DNA of 64,000 nucleotides from Ipomoea triloba (GCF_003576645.1 NC_044917.1:15168735-15232734); one strand, 5' to 3'; numbered from the stretch's first letter, positions 42,950 through 55,751 are shown. The notes: a model not told the origin generated them from the sequence alone. Made by a program: numbers and translations.

Positions 42950-45564
42950 TGATGTTGTTTAGCGTGAGTGGATGTGAAGGGTGGTAAAACGAAGAGTCAA
43001 GACTCCCCGAGTGTCGTGTCTCTCAAGGATGGCGAATGGGAACTGAATACGTGTTGGCATTTATGAGGTTGAAAGGTAAGAGTTGCAAGAATCGTAGGGA
43101 GAGGTTTTGTTCATGATTGGTTTGAAGGGTTTGAAGGTAAAATAAGATAGAAAATACAAAAGGTAAAAGAAGGGGATGCATGCCAATGCTAAGCCAAAGG
43201 ATTGATTATCGTAGGTAGCTTGGAATTGGGTTTCGGGATTGAACTAGGGAGACACGGTATTGGTACCGAGTGGCGTCACACTCAGACTCTCAATCCTCAT
43301 TCGGTTGAGGCATTTTATCGAACACCTTGCCTACCACTCCTCTCGGATCTCATCCTTTCGGATTAAGAGCGGAGATATAGATGAGTTGGGCTCGTGAGAG
43401 GCCGCTATCGCGCACTCTCTCACTTCCACTTGGTTCACTAACTATCCCGGCCGGAAATAGAAGCAAAGTTTGAACAACATCAATCATACTCCCACAATAC
43501 TCAAGATCATAAGATAAAATCTAAGCATCAATCAATTGGTTAACAAGGGCACACACACCCAAACTACACTACTCTAGCATATAAAGCATAAATAACAACA
43601 AAAGAAACAAGGCAAGAATATAAAAGATCAAACTTTATAATAAAAGAAGTATGTTACCTAAAGAAAGCTTTGAATCTATTTCATAGCCTAAACTAATCTA
43701 TCCTAAGGAGGAGTATTTGTCTTCCTCCCCAAAGGGGAAGAAATTGAGAAAAGAAAACTAGATCTAAGACTATTGGGTGCCTCCTCCTCTTCCAAGGTCT
43801 TGGAATAATGAGCCTTATATAGGGGGAACAAAATAGGGGCAAGATAGACAATTTCCGCAGCAGAATTTTAGGGCTGACTCAGGGCTCTCGACGCGTCGAG
43901 CCTTGAAGAAGTTTTCCGCGACTTCTCCACACGCGTGGTGGAGGGCATGGGGAGTGAAGGATTGCAATTTAGTGGGAGGTGAATGTGAAAGTGGATATGC
44001 GGTATGGAGGGTGTTAAAACGAAGAGTCATAATCTCCCCGAGTGTCGTATCTCTCGCGGATGGCAAATTGGAGAATATGCGGTTGCGCTACCTTGGTTTG
44101 TTTGAATAACGTGAGATGGAGTATATGTCTATTGATAAAGGAAAGTGTTAAGGGGGTAAAGGTTGATAAAATAAGAAGTAAACAAAGGGAAATAAAGGCG
44201 GATGGGGCTAAGATATCATGGAGATTGGTTAAAGGTGCAAGGTAGAGTATTGATTTCCTTTGAGTTATGATTGAAGGAGCTTGGAACATTGTCCTGAGTG
44301 ACGTCACACTCAAGCTCCCAATCCTCAGTCGGTTGGGGAATTTCATCAAACACTTTGTCTACAAGTTCCCTCCGGATCTCATCTTCTTAGATTGAGAGCG
44401 GGAGATGTGGGTAGTGGGCTACACCTCTTTGCGATATCTCGCCAAAGAGATGATCCTATACTCTTGGAGAGATCGGGGCCCTCGATCCAACAAGATCATA
44501 CAAAACATACACACAAATTCAACATTCCCCAAAGAAATCAAACTCATTCATCAAATTAGATCATGAACATCAATCATCCATTCAATCTAGCCCCTATCCT
44601 AGGGATTAGCCTCTCATAGGCTTTAACAACATCAAAGCATTGAAATAGAAAAGCATATCTACAAGATCAATATAAAAAGCAAACAACTTTAAGGAAAAAG
44701 GAAAAGCAAGAGAAATCCAAAGAGAAAACAAATCTTGATAAAAGGGTTTACCCAAGAGATCTTCAAAGCTATGGAGATCTAAGTTCTCTTCTCCAAGGAG
44801 CTCCTCCTCCTCTCCTAATCCTCCCTAAACCTAACCTAAAATGTAGAATAGAAAAATGTGACAAAAGACTCCCTAAACCTAGCTGAAATGTCCCTTAAAT
44901 ACTAAAACATCGCGCAGATTTTCTGGTGACGCCCCACGTCTGCCACACGCGTGTGGACTGGCGTGGACGGTTATTGGAATATTTCCACGCCAGCGCACAC
45001 GCGTGTGTGGCTCGTGGGCGTGGTTTCTTCATTTTCGTTTCCTTTTGTTGTTTTCGATTTGGTCTTCGTGTGTTCCCATGTGGATTGATTCTTCCTTTCA
45101 ATGGTTTATGCTCTCTTTTGGTTGATTTCGGCCTTCATTCCTATGGGAATTCTTGAAAACACTCCACACAGAACTCATTTGCAATTTGTTAGTAAAATAG
45201 CATGTAAACACGTAATTGCACTCTCTCAAACTTATTTTTAGCAAGAAATCAACTTAATAAGTTATAGATAAATAGGTACTTTTGGCGTCTATTAGGGAGT
45301 TACTGGAATTATTCCACGCCCCTCCACACGCGTGTGAGGCTGCGTGGGAGGCTCATGCTTCATGACTTCTGCATTTTCTGCTCAGTTTTGGCCTTAAGTC
45401 CTCATTTTGGCTGTAGAATAGCTTAAAAACATCTTCCATGCTTGTGTTAGTGGTTTTAGTCACATCTGAGTCTAAATGCATGAAATCCTTATGAAATGGG
45501 TAATAAACCATACAATTCTAGCCCGTAAATGACCCCTAAAACAAGCTATTCTTGGTGCTTATCA
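42950..45564 (-). mobile_element. Solo LTR, family A, copy 3 (outer)
   Basis: TGATGT...TTATCA with the target duplication ACTGC at 42945-42949 and 45565-45569. It is interrupted by copy 4 at 43955-45294; its own length is about 1.27 kb. It shares the GACTCCCCGAGTGTCG block near 43002 and has ACGCGT motifs near 43893, 43930 and 45338. It inserted into the copia gag. Confidence 0.9.
43955..45294 (-). mobile_element. Solo LTR, family A, copy 4 (inner)
   Basis: 1,340 bp, TGAAGG...CTATTA (last bases mutated from TTATCA), with the target duplication GGGAG at 43950-43954 and 45295-45299. It shares the TCCCCGAGTGTCG block near 44032 and has ACGCGT palindromes at 44947-45006. It sits inside copy 3 and is the youngest layer here. 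Confidence 0.88.
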
Positions 45565-46474
45565 ACTGCATTTGTCCTATCACCAGACGCTCCTCAGTAT
45601 GTACAAAAGTCAAAACCGGAGTAGACATCTGACGATAGAATAAGGAATAATCTTAATAACATTTCCAATGATATTCTATTCAAAGCCGTAGATGATACCA
45701 TCTTTTCAAAGATTCAAAAATGCGCAACTGCGAAGGAAATTTGGGAAACACTCATTAAGATCGAAGGAGGCGGCAAACAAGAAAAAGACCATAAGCTTAC
45801 AATCGCCATGAAGAAATTCGAGGATTTTAAAATTCTTTTAAATGAAAGTATTTCAAATATGGAAGAAAGGATTATCAAAATTATTGGAGAAATTAATGTT
45901 CTAGGCAAGATCATTAGTCAAAAGAAAATTAATCTCAAAGTACTACGTGGACTACCATCTGCATGAAACATGAAAGTCACGGGCATGCGAGATCATCGAG
46001 ATCTAAGGATGCTATCAACAGATAAATTATTTAGTGATCTCAAGGCATATGAATTAGAAATGAAGGCCAAAATCGAAGAAGACCATGAAGCACAAAATTT
46101 TGCATTGATGGCCGAACAACCATCAACCTCCAGGTTTGTAGAAAATATTGATTTTATGACTGACGAACAATTTGCTTTCTTTGTTAGAAAATTCAAGAAA
46201 TTCATGTGAAAAGGAGATTACAAAAATTAATCACGTGGAAACCAAAATGCAACACCATGGAAACCAGAGAAGAAATGGAATAAGATAACAAAGATTTATG
46301 CTACAATTGTCGTAAACCCAGACACTTCAAGATCAATTGTCCATATCCAATTGTTAGAAAAAATCAAGGCAAGAAAATCATTAAATCTTCACAAAATAAA
46401 TCCGAAAGCAAGGAACGGAGATTCAAACATGACAAAAGGAAGGTTCTCGTAAGCAACGAACCAAACGCGGGGAA

Positions 46475-47925
46475 GTGATCGCTTCAAAAGAAATGACGTT
46501 TGGGAACTTGTTCCAAGACCTAAAAAGCATAATGTCGTAGAAACAAAATGCGTCTTTCGAAACATAGCCAATAAAGACGGTGTGATTGTTAGGAATAAAG
46601 CAAGGCTCATAACAAAGGGATACTCGCAAGAGGAAGGAATAGATTTTGATGAAACCTTTGCACCAGTAGCAAGACTTGAGGCCATAAGAATATTTCTAGC
46701 CTATACTGCACAAAAGAACTTCACTATTTATCGAATGATTGTCAAAAGTGTGCGTTCTTAAATGGACTACTTGAAGAAGAAATCTATGTTGAACAACCCC
46801 TAGGTTTTGAGGTAAAATGCTAAGGTGCCAAAGTCTACAAACTAAAGAAGGCATTGTACAGTTTAAAACAAGCTCCTAGAGCTTGGTATGATACCTTATC
46901 AATGTTCTTAATCAATTGTGGATTCACCAAAGGCCTAGTTGATAAAACTCTCTTTAGAATTCAAGATGGTGAACATATTTTATTAGTACAAATATATGTT
47001 GGAAGTACTAATAATTCTTTGTGTGAAATGTTTCCAAAGCTTATGCAGAATAGGTTTGAGATGAGTATGATAGACGAATTAAATTACTTCTTGGGATTAC
47101 AAGTCAAGCAAATGAAAGAAGGAATTTTCATCAATCAAGCCAAGTATACACGAGATTTAATCAAGAAATTTGGACTTGATGGAAAATCGTCAGTAAAGAT
47201 CCCAATGAACACATCATTAAGAATAGACAAGGATGAAGACGGAAAGGATGTCGATCAAGCGAAATATAGGGGAATGATTAGGTCACTCCTATATATCACT
47301 ACAAGCAGGCCGAACATATCTTATGCTATTGGAGTGTGTGCTAGATTTCAATCAAATCCAAAACAAAGACACATCTCCGCAATAAAGAAGATAATAAGAT
47401 ACTTAAAAGGCACAACAAATGTGGGATTATGGTATCCCAAAGGTATTGATTTTACTCTAACGGATTTTTCAGATGCGGATTTTACAGGTTGCAAAATTGA
47501 TAGAAAAAGTACTTCCGGGACATGCCAATTCTTTGGGGAAGGCTTGTTTCTTGATTTAGCAAAAACAAAATTCAATAGCAGCAAGTACCGCCGAGGCCGA
47601 ATACATTGCTATAGGGAGTTGTTGTGCGCAAATCTTGTGGATGAAGCAACAATTAAAAGACTATGGAGTAATTTGTGACAACATTAGTATTTATTGTGAT
47701 AATACTAGTGTTATTTCAATTAGTCACAATCTAGTGCTTCATTCAAGAACCAACCATATTGACATTCGACATCACTTCATAAAGGATCACGTTGAGAAAA
47801 AGGATCTAAAAATTGAATATATTCCTATAGATTAGAGAATCAAATAGCCGACATTCTCACAAAGCCCCTGTGCGAAACAAGATTTGCTACATTAAGACAT
47901 GAAATGGGAATGATCGAAAAGAGCT
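46475..47925 (+). pseudogene. Copia reverse transcriptase and RNase H, active site deleted
   Basis: Reading starts with [30 protein letters not shown] near 46615, then LKQAPRAWYDTLS near 46862, and YFLGLQVKQMKEGIF near 47089. The catalytic loop is missing: LVQIYV joins directly to GSTN near 46999, so a short in-frame deletion has removed the Asp pair. RNase H follows with DADFTGCKIDRKSTSGTC near 47475, and the usual copia pol end TKPL near 47849. Several stops and frameshifts are present. Gag (ending 46445) lies only 30 bp upstream, so protease and integrase have been deleted. Confidence 0.85.
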
Positions 47926-48249
47926 AAGTATCACTGAACCTTATCTTCACTTTATCGAAATGATACTTGTGCTCAAAATTAATTTATTTTATGTGTTGTA
48001 TGAGTTTATATGATTTAAATTTGTGTTGTTTATTTTGCAATATGTGTTAATTACATGTTTAAATATTTGTATGTAAGTTTTTACGTGTTATCATATGCCA
48101 TGCAAAATATGTTTAGCATTATGTGTTTTTTTTCTTTTTGAATTATTGCTTGAAAATTCCGTAACTTGCATTTTTTGTGATCATTTTTATCCTCATGAAT
48201 GAGTTATTTTAAAATTATTTTCATCCATGTATTTGGAAAATATTTGCCA
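47926..48249. other. T-rich DNA after copia pol
   Basis: No coding or repeat structure recognised. The copia element's downstream part and 3' LTR are absent, so a rearrangement junction is likely between about 48130 and 48250. Confidence 0.45.
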
Positions 48250-49675
48250 ATAGGTGACACCAGACAAGGTCCAACCAGGCCATGAATCAGATCCACCACC
48301 ACCAATCCACCCGGGGGACAAGGGGAAAAGACTGGTGAGGGAATACTCCCCAATCCGAGCCCCGTACCACTTGTTCATACTTGAAGCAAACACACCAATC
48401 TCTACAATTGAAGAAGCAATAAGTAAATGGGTTTTGGACAATCCTCAACCTGATCTATATGTCTTTAACTAGTGCATATTTTGATGAATATTGGTGTATT
48501 TATACTAGCTTATTGGTGCTTTTAGAACTATTGGTGCTTTGGTGCATATTTTCATACATGTTGGTGTGTTTGTACTAATTCAGATGTGTTTTTTTACTCG
48601 AACTTGTATATTCCCGTATTTTTTTTTTGAATACGTATATTCCCGTATTTATTTATATTAACTTGTGCATATCTATTACCAAGGACCAATAACTGTTCAA
48701 ATTCTAAGGAAAAGTTATTTATTGGAGAGATATGGTTTTGCTGAGGCCGAGTAGTGAAGTCCCAATTTCTATAACTGATGGTTGGGCAGCTATTCTTAAC
48801 CACAATGAGGGAGACCGGGTAGCAGCGAGACTCTTTGCTTCAACCTGGACAACTGTAAGTTAAAAATATAAAACTAAATAAATCCTTAAAAACCTACAAA
48901 TTCTAACAATAATAACATTAACCTTTACAACTCTACCGGTTGTGAATCCACAAGGACTCAAGGAGATGAGGAGGACAGGTATAAATAGTTCCACAGCCAG
49001 TACCTTGAGGACAAGGCACTTGCAATCCACACCCCCATGACACAAAATTCAACATGTAAGTGTTAGGCATTGCTTGATGCATTCTACTATTTGACATTTT
49101 GTGGTACACTTTTAACTTGTCTTTGGTGCATATTTTGACGCATGTTTGTTTCTATGACAATTTTTGTTTCCGGTAATAGCTTCAGAGCACTACTACATGA
49201 TTTACTTTGACCCTATCTTGGAGAGATTTGATGCCATATACAACTCGTCTGTGCCTTAAAAACCTGAAAACAAGTATGGAGTTGTGCCTGCAACATTGGT
49301 AACAAAATAACCCCTTAATTGTTTCATATAACAAATACTCTATTCAACTACTAACATTTCTATGCCATTACTGGTATGCAACAAAAGTTCTTTTCGATAT
49401 TTTTGAGTAGTTTGAAGTCAACATACAAAGTTGAAAAGGTCAAGAAGTTGAAGATTAAAAGAATGAGAATGTGGCGACACAAAAAGAGCAAACAGCAGAT
49501 GGAGACTTTTAGAGGGCAGACATCAGATGAATGGGACTCTGGATTACAGAAGGACAATAAGGCACAATTGAACAATCTAAGAGTCAAGTACTTGACTACT
49601 CTTGTAACGTCGGATCTAAACGAACACAAAGGAAGAAACATACAACAAACAACAAAATTTGGGTTGAGAAGTTGA
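48250..49675 (+). pseudogene. Ulp1-like cysteine protease (C48) gene remnant of a MULE
   Basis: Exon-like pieces on the plus strand. 48254-48472 encodes APYHLFILEANTPI. 48725-48855 encodes RPSSEVPISITDGWAAILN and ends at a GTAAGT donor. 49182-49256, after an AG acceptor, encodes EHYYMIYFDPILERFDAIYN, matching the His-containing block of plant Ulp1-like proteases, followed by a stop. 49376-49675 encodes METFRGQTSDEWDSGL and LRVKYLTTLVTSDLN, the C-terminal region of that family. The segment with the catalytic Cys, expected just before METF, is absent. Ulp1-like domains are known cargo of plant MULEs (Kaonashi type). The family removes SUMO-like modifiers; this copy is dead. Confidence 0.6.
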
Positions 49676-49879
49676 ATTTCAAGGTCAATTGTCTTTGGTA
49701 CTAGTTTGACAATAGTTATTGGTTGATATGTCTACTACAGCTGTTAGGTAGATTTTGGTTGTTAATAGCTCTGACTATATTTTTTGGCAACTATATGGAT
49801 GTTTAACATCTCACTAATGAATATGAATGCACAAATATGCACAGTTGCAAAATTAGACTATTTCTAAATCCTCACTCTT

Positions 49880-52190
49880 ACTTATCTAAATGCACAATTA
49901 TTCAAAAAAAAAACCACAATGACACTTAGTAAAAGTTGTTTACACAAATATAAACATGTGTTTAAATACACATCATTCTATGTAGTAAAATGCACCAGAC
50001 CACAAAATAAAACACACCATTCTACCCCCATAGCCAAATGCACCTACTCACATAAAATGCACCAACATATGTAATAAAACACACCATTCTACGTTTTAAA
50101 ATGCACCAGTGGACACATTAGAATACACTATTCCCCTGACCCCATACCCAAATACACCTAGTCACATAAAATGCACCAACATACGTAATAAAACACACCA
50201 TAGTCACATAAAATGCACCAACATACGTAATAAAACACACCATTTAGCAACTAAACTGCACCAGACAACAAAATAAAACACAACATTCCACCCCCATAGC
50301 CAAACGCACCTACTCGCGTAAAATGCACCAGCATTAGTTAGCCAAACGCACCTACTCGCGTAAAATGCACCAGCATTAGTGATAAAACACACCATTCTAT
50401 GTATTAAAATGCATCACTGGACAAATTAAAACACTCCATTCCCCACCATACCCAAGTACACCTAGTCAAATAAAATGCACCAACATATATACTAAAACAC
50501 ACCATTCATCACCTAAAATGCACAAGACGACAGAATAAAACACATCATTCCAACCCTATAGCCAAACACATTTACTCGTGTAAAGTCACTAACATTAGTA
50601 ATAAAATACACCATTTTACGTATTAAAATGCACCACTGGACAAATTAAAACACACCATTCCCATAGCCAAACGCACCTACTCGCGTAAAATGCACCAGCA
50701 TTAGTAATAAAATACACCATTCTACGTATTAAAATGCATCACTGGACAAATTAAAACACTCCATTCCCCACCATACCCAAGTACACCTAGTCAAATAAAA
50801 TGCACCAACATACATAATAAAACACACCATTCATCACCTAAAATGCACAAGACGACATAATAAAACACACCATTCCAACCCTATAGCCAAACGCATTTAC
50901 TCGCGTAAAATGCACCAGCATTAGTAATAAAACACACCATTCTACGTTTTAAAATCCACCAGTGGACACATTAGAATACACTATTCCCCTGACCCCATAC
51001 CCAAATACACCTAGTCACATAAAATGCACCAACATACGTAATAAAACACACCATAGTCACATAAAATGCACCAACATACGTAATAAAACACACCATTTAG
51101 CAACTAAACTGCACCAGACAACAAAATAAAACACAACATTCCACCCCCATAGCCAAACGCACCTACTCGCGTAAAATGCACCAGCATTAGTGATAAAACA
51201 CACCATTCTATGTATTAAAATGCATCACTGGACAAATTAAAACACTCCATTCCCCACCATACCCAAGTACACCTAGTCAAATAAAATGCACCAACATACA
51301 TAATAAAACACACCATTCATCACCTAAAATGCACAAGACGACATAATAAAACACACCATTCCAACCCTATAGCCAAACGCATTTACTCGCGTAAAATGCA
51401 CCAGCATTAGTAATAAAACACACCATTCTACGTTTTAAAATCCACCAGTGGACACATTAGAATACACTATTCCCCTGACCCCATACCCAAATACACCTAG
51501 TCACATAAAATGCACCAACATACGTAATAAAACACACCATTTAGCAACTAAACTGCACCAGACAACAAAATAAAACACAACATTCCACCCCCATAGCCAA
51601 ACGCACCTACTCGCGTAAAATGCACCAGCATTAGTAATAAAATACACCATTTTACGTATTAAAATGCACCACTGGACAAATTAAAACACATCATTCCCAT
51701 AGCCAAACGCACCAGAATTTGTAATAAAACACACCATTCTACGTATTAAAATGCATCACTGGATAAATTAAAACACTCCATTCCCCACCATACCCAAGTA
51801 CACCTAATCAAATAAAATGCATCAACATACGTAATAAAACACACCATTCATCACCTAAAATGCACAAGACGACAGAATAAAACACAGCATTCCAACCCTA
51901 TAGCCAAACGCATTTACTCGCGTAAAATGCACCAGCATTAGTAATAAAATACACCATTTTATGTATTAAAATGCACCACTAGACAAATTAAAACACACCA
52001 TTCCCAGCATACCCAAATACACCTAGTCACGTAAAATGCACCAACATATGTAATAAAACATACCATCTGATGTACTAAAATGCACCATAAGACAGTTTAA
52101 AACAAACTAGTCCACAACATAAGTAATAAAATGCACCACACCATGTATTAAAACGCACCATATATTGTGTTAAAATGCACAATTTTAATT
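49880..52190. repeat. ATGCACCA-type tandem array with higher-order repeats
   Basis: More than 2.2 kb of short units built on AAAATGCACCA and AATAAAACACACCATT. A higher-order period near 487-490 bp is visible (CTACGTTTTAAAATCCACC near 50942 and 51429; CCCAAGTACACCTAGTCAAA near 50777 and 51266). Three places hold exact 42-bp duplications (about 50172-50255, 50297-50380 and 51012-51095). The array lies between the Ulp1-like and FAR1-like genes. The gap 49676-49880 is unremarkable. Confidence 0.9.
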
Positions 52191-54457
52191 ATTTAAAGGA
52201 CATGTGCTACTGTTATGACCATATTCATCACAAGAGTAGCATTTCCTTGATTGCTTTGCACACTTACGTGCAGCTCTATCCCTTGCACTCTTCAACCACT
52301 TACCACTACCCTTGTTCTTAGCTTGGACAAGGTCGTGCACATCCATTGTCAAAGTGATAGACACGGACCCACAAAACGAATTAATCACACTTTGCTTACT
52401 ACCAACATCCACCCCACTGCCATTCTCACTCCCATCCTGAAGAAATAAGTGCATTTGCTCATTAATAACGCGTTGTAGCTATGACAAATGTTCAATATTA
52501 CCATCAGCCAACCCCACACAAACATAAATATCAGACCACAACAGATTAGTAAGCACCCTAATATTCTCCACTTTAGCAGATTGATCAACAATTGTACCAT
52601 CAATATGAAAAATTGGATGTAAACATGCACCCTTTGTCCACCGATGCACCAAATATCTAGAAGGAATACTTTCAAGTCCACGATCTTTAAAAACAAAAAA
52701 TGCTTACACAACATCATATGCTCAAACATTTTGCCCAATAATCATGCAAAACTAACTCCACACGCCATATCTGATGGTCACCATCTTTTATCACATAAAA
52801 CACACGACCATCACAATCGCTCAAAGATACCACTTGACAAGAAAAACAAGTCGCACAAATCTCATCTTGAACATCATAAAATACAGAAATTGTGTAAACA
52901 CCCATGGCATGCCGCTCCAACACCAATGGTGTCTTAAAAACAGGAAAACAAGCTCCACAATCAGCATTCAGTTTTGCTTGGGCATGCTGTTGTGCACCAA
53001 TAGCACTGTCATAATGTACCAAAAACTCAACCAAGCTAGAATGTCCAATAGAGAAACTACCAAAAAAACAGTTTTGAGATTCCAATCTAGACTTGCCATA
53101 AACTCATTATGAAAGTATGGAAGTGCCCAAAATGTGCGTGGCTCAAACAAGTAACGAAACTAACCATTATCACCTAACCCATATTCTTCCATAATATGAT
53201 TCCATCCCACCTCAAAGGCCTCGGGATCAAGTGAATTATCCCAAACAATACCATTCAACTTGCTCCGAAACACCTCATCTTTAGACAAAACTGCCCCAAC
53301 CTTCTCTCCCACCTTACACATTATATGCCACATGCAAACTCTATGTTTTGATGCACCAAACACTTGAGCAACAGCAACCTTCACAGCTGGATCTTGATCT
53401 GTAGCAACACAATAGGATCATAACCCATTATTTTCTTAAAGCTCTCCAAAAGCAGCCCAACACCAAAGGTGATGCATCTCTTATGGTTATCAATGTCAGT
53501 AAATGGGACAAAAACCAGATTATACCTAAATAAAGAACAAGACAAAAACAGTTAGCACCACAACACGTCTAAAAACACACTATAACCCATACAAAATACA
53601 CCACTACTCTATACAAAATGCACAAACAAAAAACTGCGTCCGCCAAGAAAACCCTTGAAAGCTGATCACCCCCATCAACATCATATTCAAACCCAAATGC
53701 TTCGCACAATTCACGTCTTTTAAACAATGTATCTATGAACAATTGAGCATCATCATTTAAAATGTACGCCATCAAATCACGTTTGAGATTTTTAACACAC
53801 TTGTAGCCCCAACATTAGAATACTCATCAACAATCTCCTTAAGAAACCCATACGACTGAGTAAGACCAATATTTGCCCGAACACAACTTGTAACAAAAAG
53901 TTGATGGCCGGCATCAAGATTGCAATTGACCTTTAAAAATTGCTTAGCAATAATTGAACACATAGAATAGGTATGACGTTCCTAAAAAAAATGCACAGAA
54001 TAACACAACTATTTGAGATGAGCTTAAACACTACTTTAGCCTTACACCCATACCTATTTATCACCCTATGTCTCTTCACAGCAGTACTTTGGGTGCTAGA
54101 AGAAGTACTAGAAGAACTCTACTTAAACACCTCACAACTACATACAACATGCTTCAACACAACAACATCGTCCCTACCCTTCCGAGTTGTGCTTTGATAA
54201 TAGTCAAAACCAACAGAGCCAGCATATTGTTTATAAAAACCAAAAGCACCATCCAAAGAATCAAACTGTTGCCCCACGTGAGGCTTCAAATTGTCAACAC
54301 AAATTGGACGCCAATACTTAGTCATACTAGGTGATATTTCCATATCACAAGCATTGTCTTCTACACCAATGTCTATGGAATAACTTTCATCACAATCACC
54401 ACTAGCAAAGTCCATATTCACACATACAAACCAATAAAAAACAAGCAAACATAACAC
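52185..54457 (-). pseudogene. FAR1-like MULE transposase
   Basis: Broken minus-strand gene. 54410-54119: FAR1-type N-terminal domain (FDSLDGAFGFYKQYAGSVGFD). 53963-53569: middle part (VNCNLDAGHQLFVTSCVRAN). 53525-53160: MULE transposase core with YNLVFVPFTDIDNHKR, then ATDQDPAVKVAVAQVFG (a candidate catalytic Asp) and HRVCMWHIMCKVGEKV. 53085-52740: DVQDEICATCFSCQVVS. 52738-52600: SWIM-like region (KMFEHMMLCKHFLFLK). 52454-52185: zinc knuckle C-YS-C-DEYG-H-NSST-C. Frameshifts and stops separate the parts and some sequence between FGVGLL and ESFKK appears lost. The family includes autonomous MULE transposases and the light-signalling factors FHY3/FAR1 derived from them. Confidence 0.8.
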
Positions 54458-54481
54458 AATGAAAATAGAATTGTTACCAAT

Positions 54482-55751
54482 TGATGAGCATAGATGTGAG
54501 TGTAAATATGGGTGTGAATTGTCGTTCCGCTAAGGATTGGGGTTATGGCACGTAATTGTATGAATTAAGAACACTAGACACTAGAGTATGTGAATCAACT
54601 AGAATCCAAGCAACTAATAACTGAATGAGGAAAGTAAAAGAAATAAATTGGCTAATGTATTAACTGATTGATTAAGGAATGGGTCAGATTAGGGGAATTG
54701 CAATCTTGATGTTCTAACAACCTTAGAATTAAGGAAAGAAGAATCAACCTAGGGATAAATGGGCAATGCACATAAGAATTCAATTCAGCTACTTTCGTAA
54801 TCAATAAAAAGAATTAGACTAGGATTGCCCCACTTTCGTGATGTATCAATCATAGACTTAAGCACCTAAGCACTGTAAGCCCCCAAATTACCCATATTCT
54901 CATAGTAGGAAAAATTAGGTTGAAATTGGTAAGGCTCGAAGTCTCCATCCAACTTTCGTTGTAATGAATCCTTCTCCTAAACTAGCAATTAATTGTGGTC
55001 ATCAATCAAATACAAGTAGAAAATAATCCCCAATTCAACACAAACCCTAGGTGGATGATTCAATCCCTTTATGCAATAATCACAAATTGAACATCAAGAC
55101 TAGCAATAAATCCCTAATCCAAACTCATAAATGAATTACTCACGCATGATTGAAGTAAATAACGCAAAGCAAGAATTAAATACTGAAATCATAGCAATGA
55201 ATCTAAAGAATAAAAAAGAAAATTGTACTAACAATTCTTGAGAGTAATTCCAATCCAAACAATGATTCCAAGCTCATAACCGAATTCAATGATGTAAAAC
55301 TGCTATATTCTATGCTGTGGAAAACTCTAAAGAAGGGAAAAATTGTACTGAACTAAACTAGGGCTCGGAATCCCAAAAATACAGAAAATGCGAAATAAAT
55401 GCAGGTGGGTCACGGCCACCATCACGGTCGGGATCGGGGCCGTGATGTGCCGTGGCCAACTACTGTCCGCGGTGGAGGTCACGGCCGCCATCACGGCCGT
55501 GAGGCGGCCTCCTGGTCCACTTCTGACTCCTTTCGTGTTCCGTTGCTCCTTTCCGTCCCGGGGTAGGTTCCTTATGTCTCAAAAACTTGTCCGAGATGAC
55601 CGAAAATCCTTTCTTTACTCCTCATTCATGAATAAACTAAGATTGATCAAATGTAACACACAAACGAGCCTTAAATGTATCCAGGTAAAGGAAATAAGCA
55701 ACAAAACTACTGAATCGTGGGGCAAATAATGGTATAAAATCATGTGTATCA
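54482..55751 (-). mobile_element. Solo LTR, family B
   Basis: 1,270 bp, TGATGA...GTATCA (minus strand TGATACACATG...CTCATCA), with the target duplication CCAAT at 54477-54481 and 55752-55756. No coding sequence. GC-rich inverted repeats built on TCACGGCCGCCATCACGGCC lie at 55408-55505. It inserted upstream of the FAR1-like gene. Confidence 0.88.

Larger units (their letters stand above)
42798..46445 (+). pseudogene. Copia gag, split by solo LTRs
   Basis: ATG at 42798 starts a Gag-like product (LDKFDDWKVRMQVHF) that is cut at 42949 by the solo LTR and resumes at 45565. After it come AKEIWETLIKIEGG, LTIAMKKFEDFKIL and LKVLRGLP, typical of the copia Gag (UBN2-type) core, then a CCHC zinc knuckle at 46299-46340 with C-YN-C-RKPR-H-FKIN-C spacing. 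There are several stops, including near 42899 and 45963. Gag would bind element RNA. Protease and integrase, which should follow, are missing. Confidence 0.75.
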
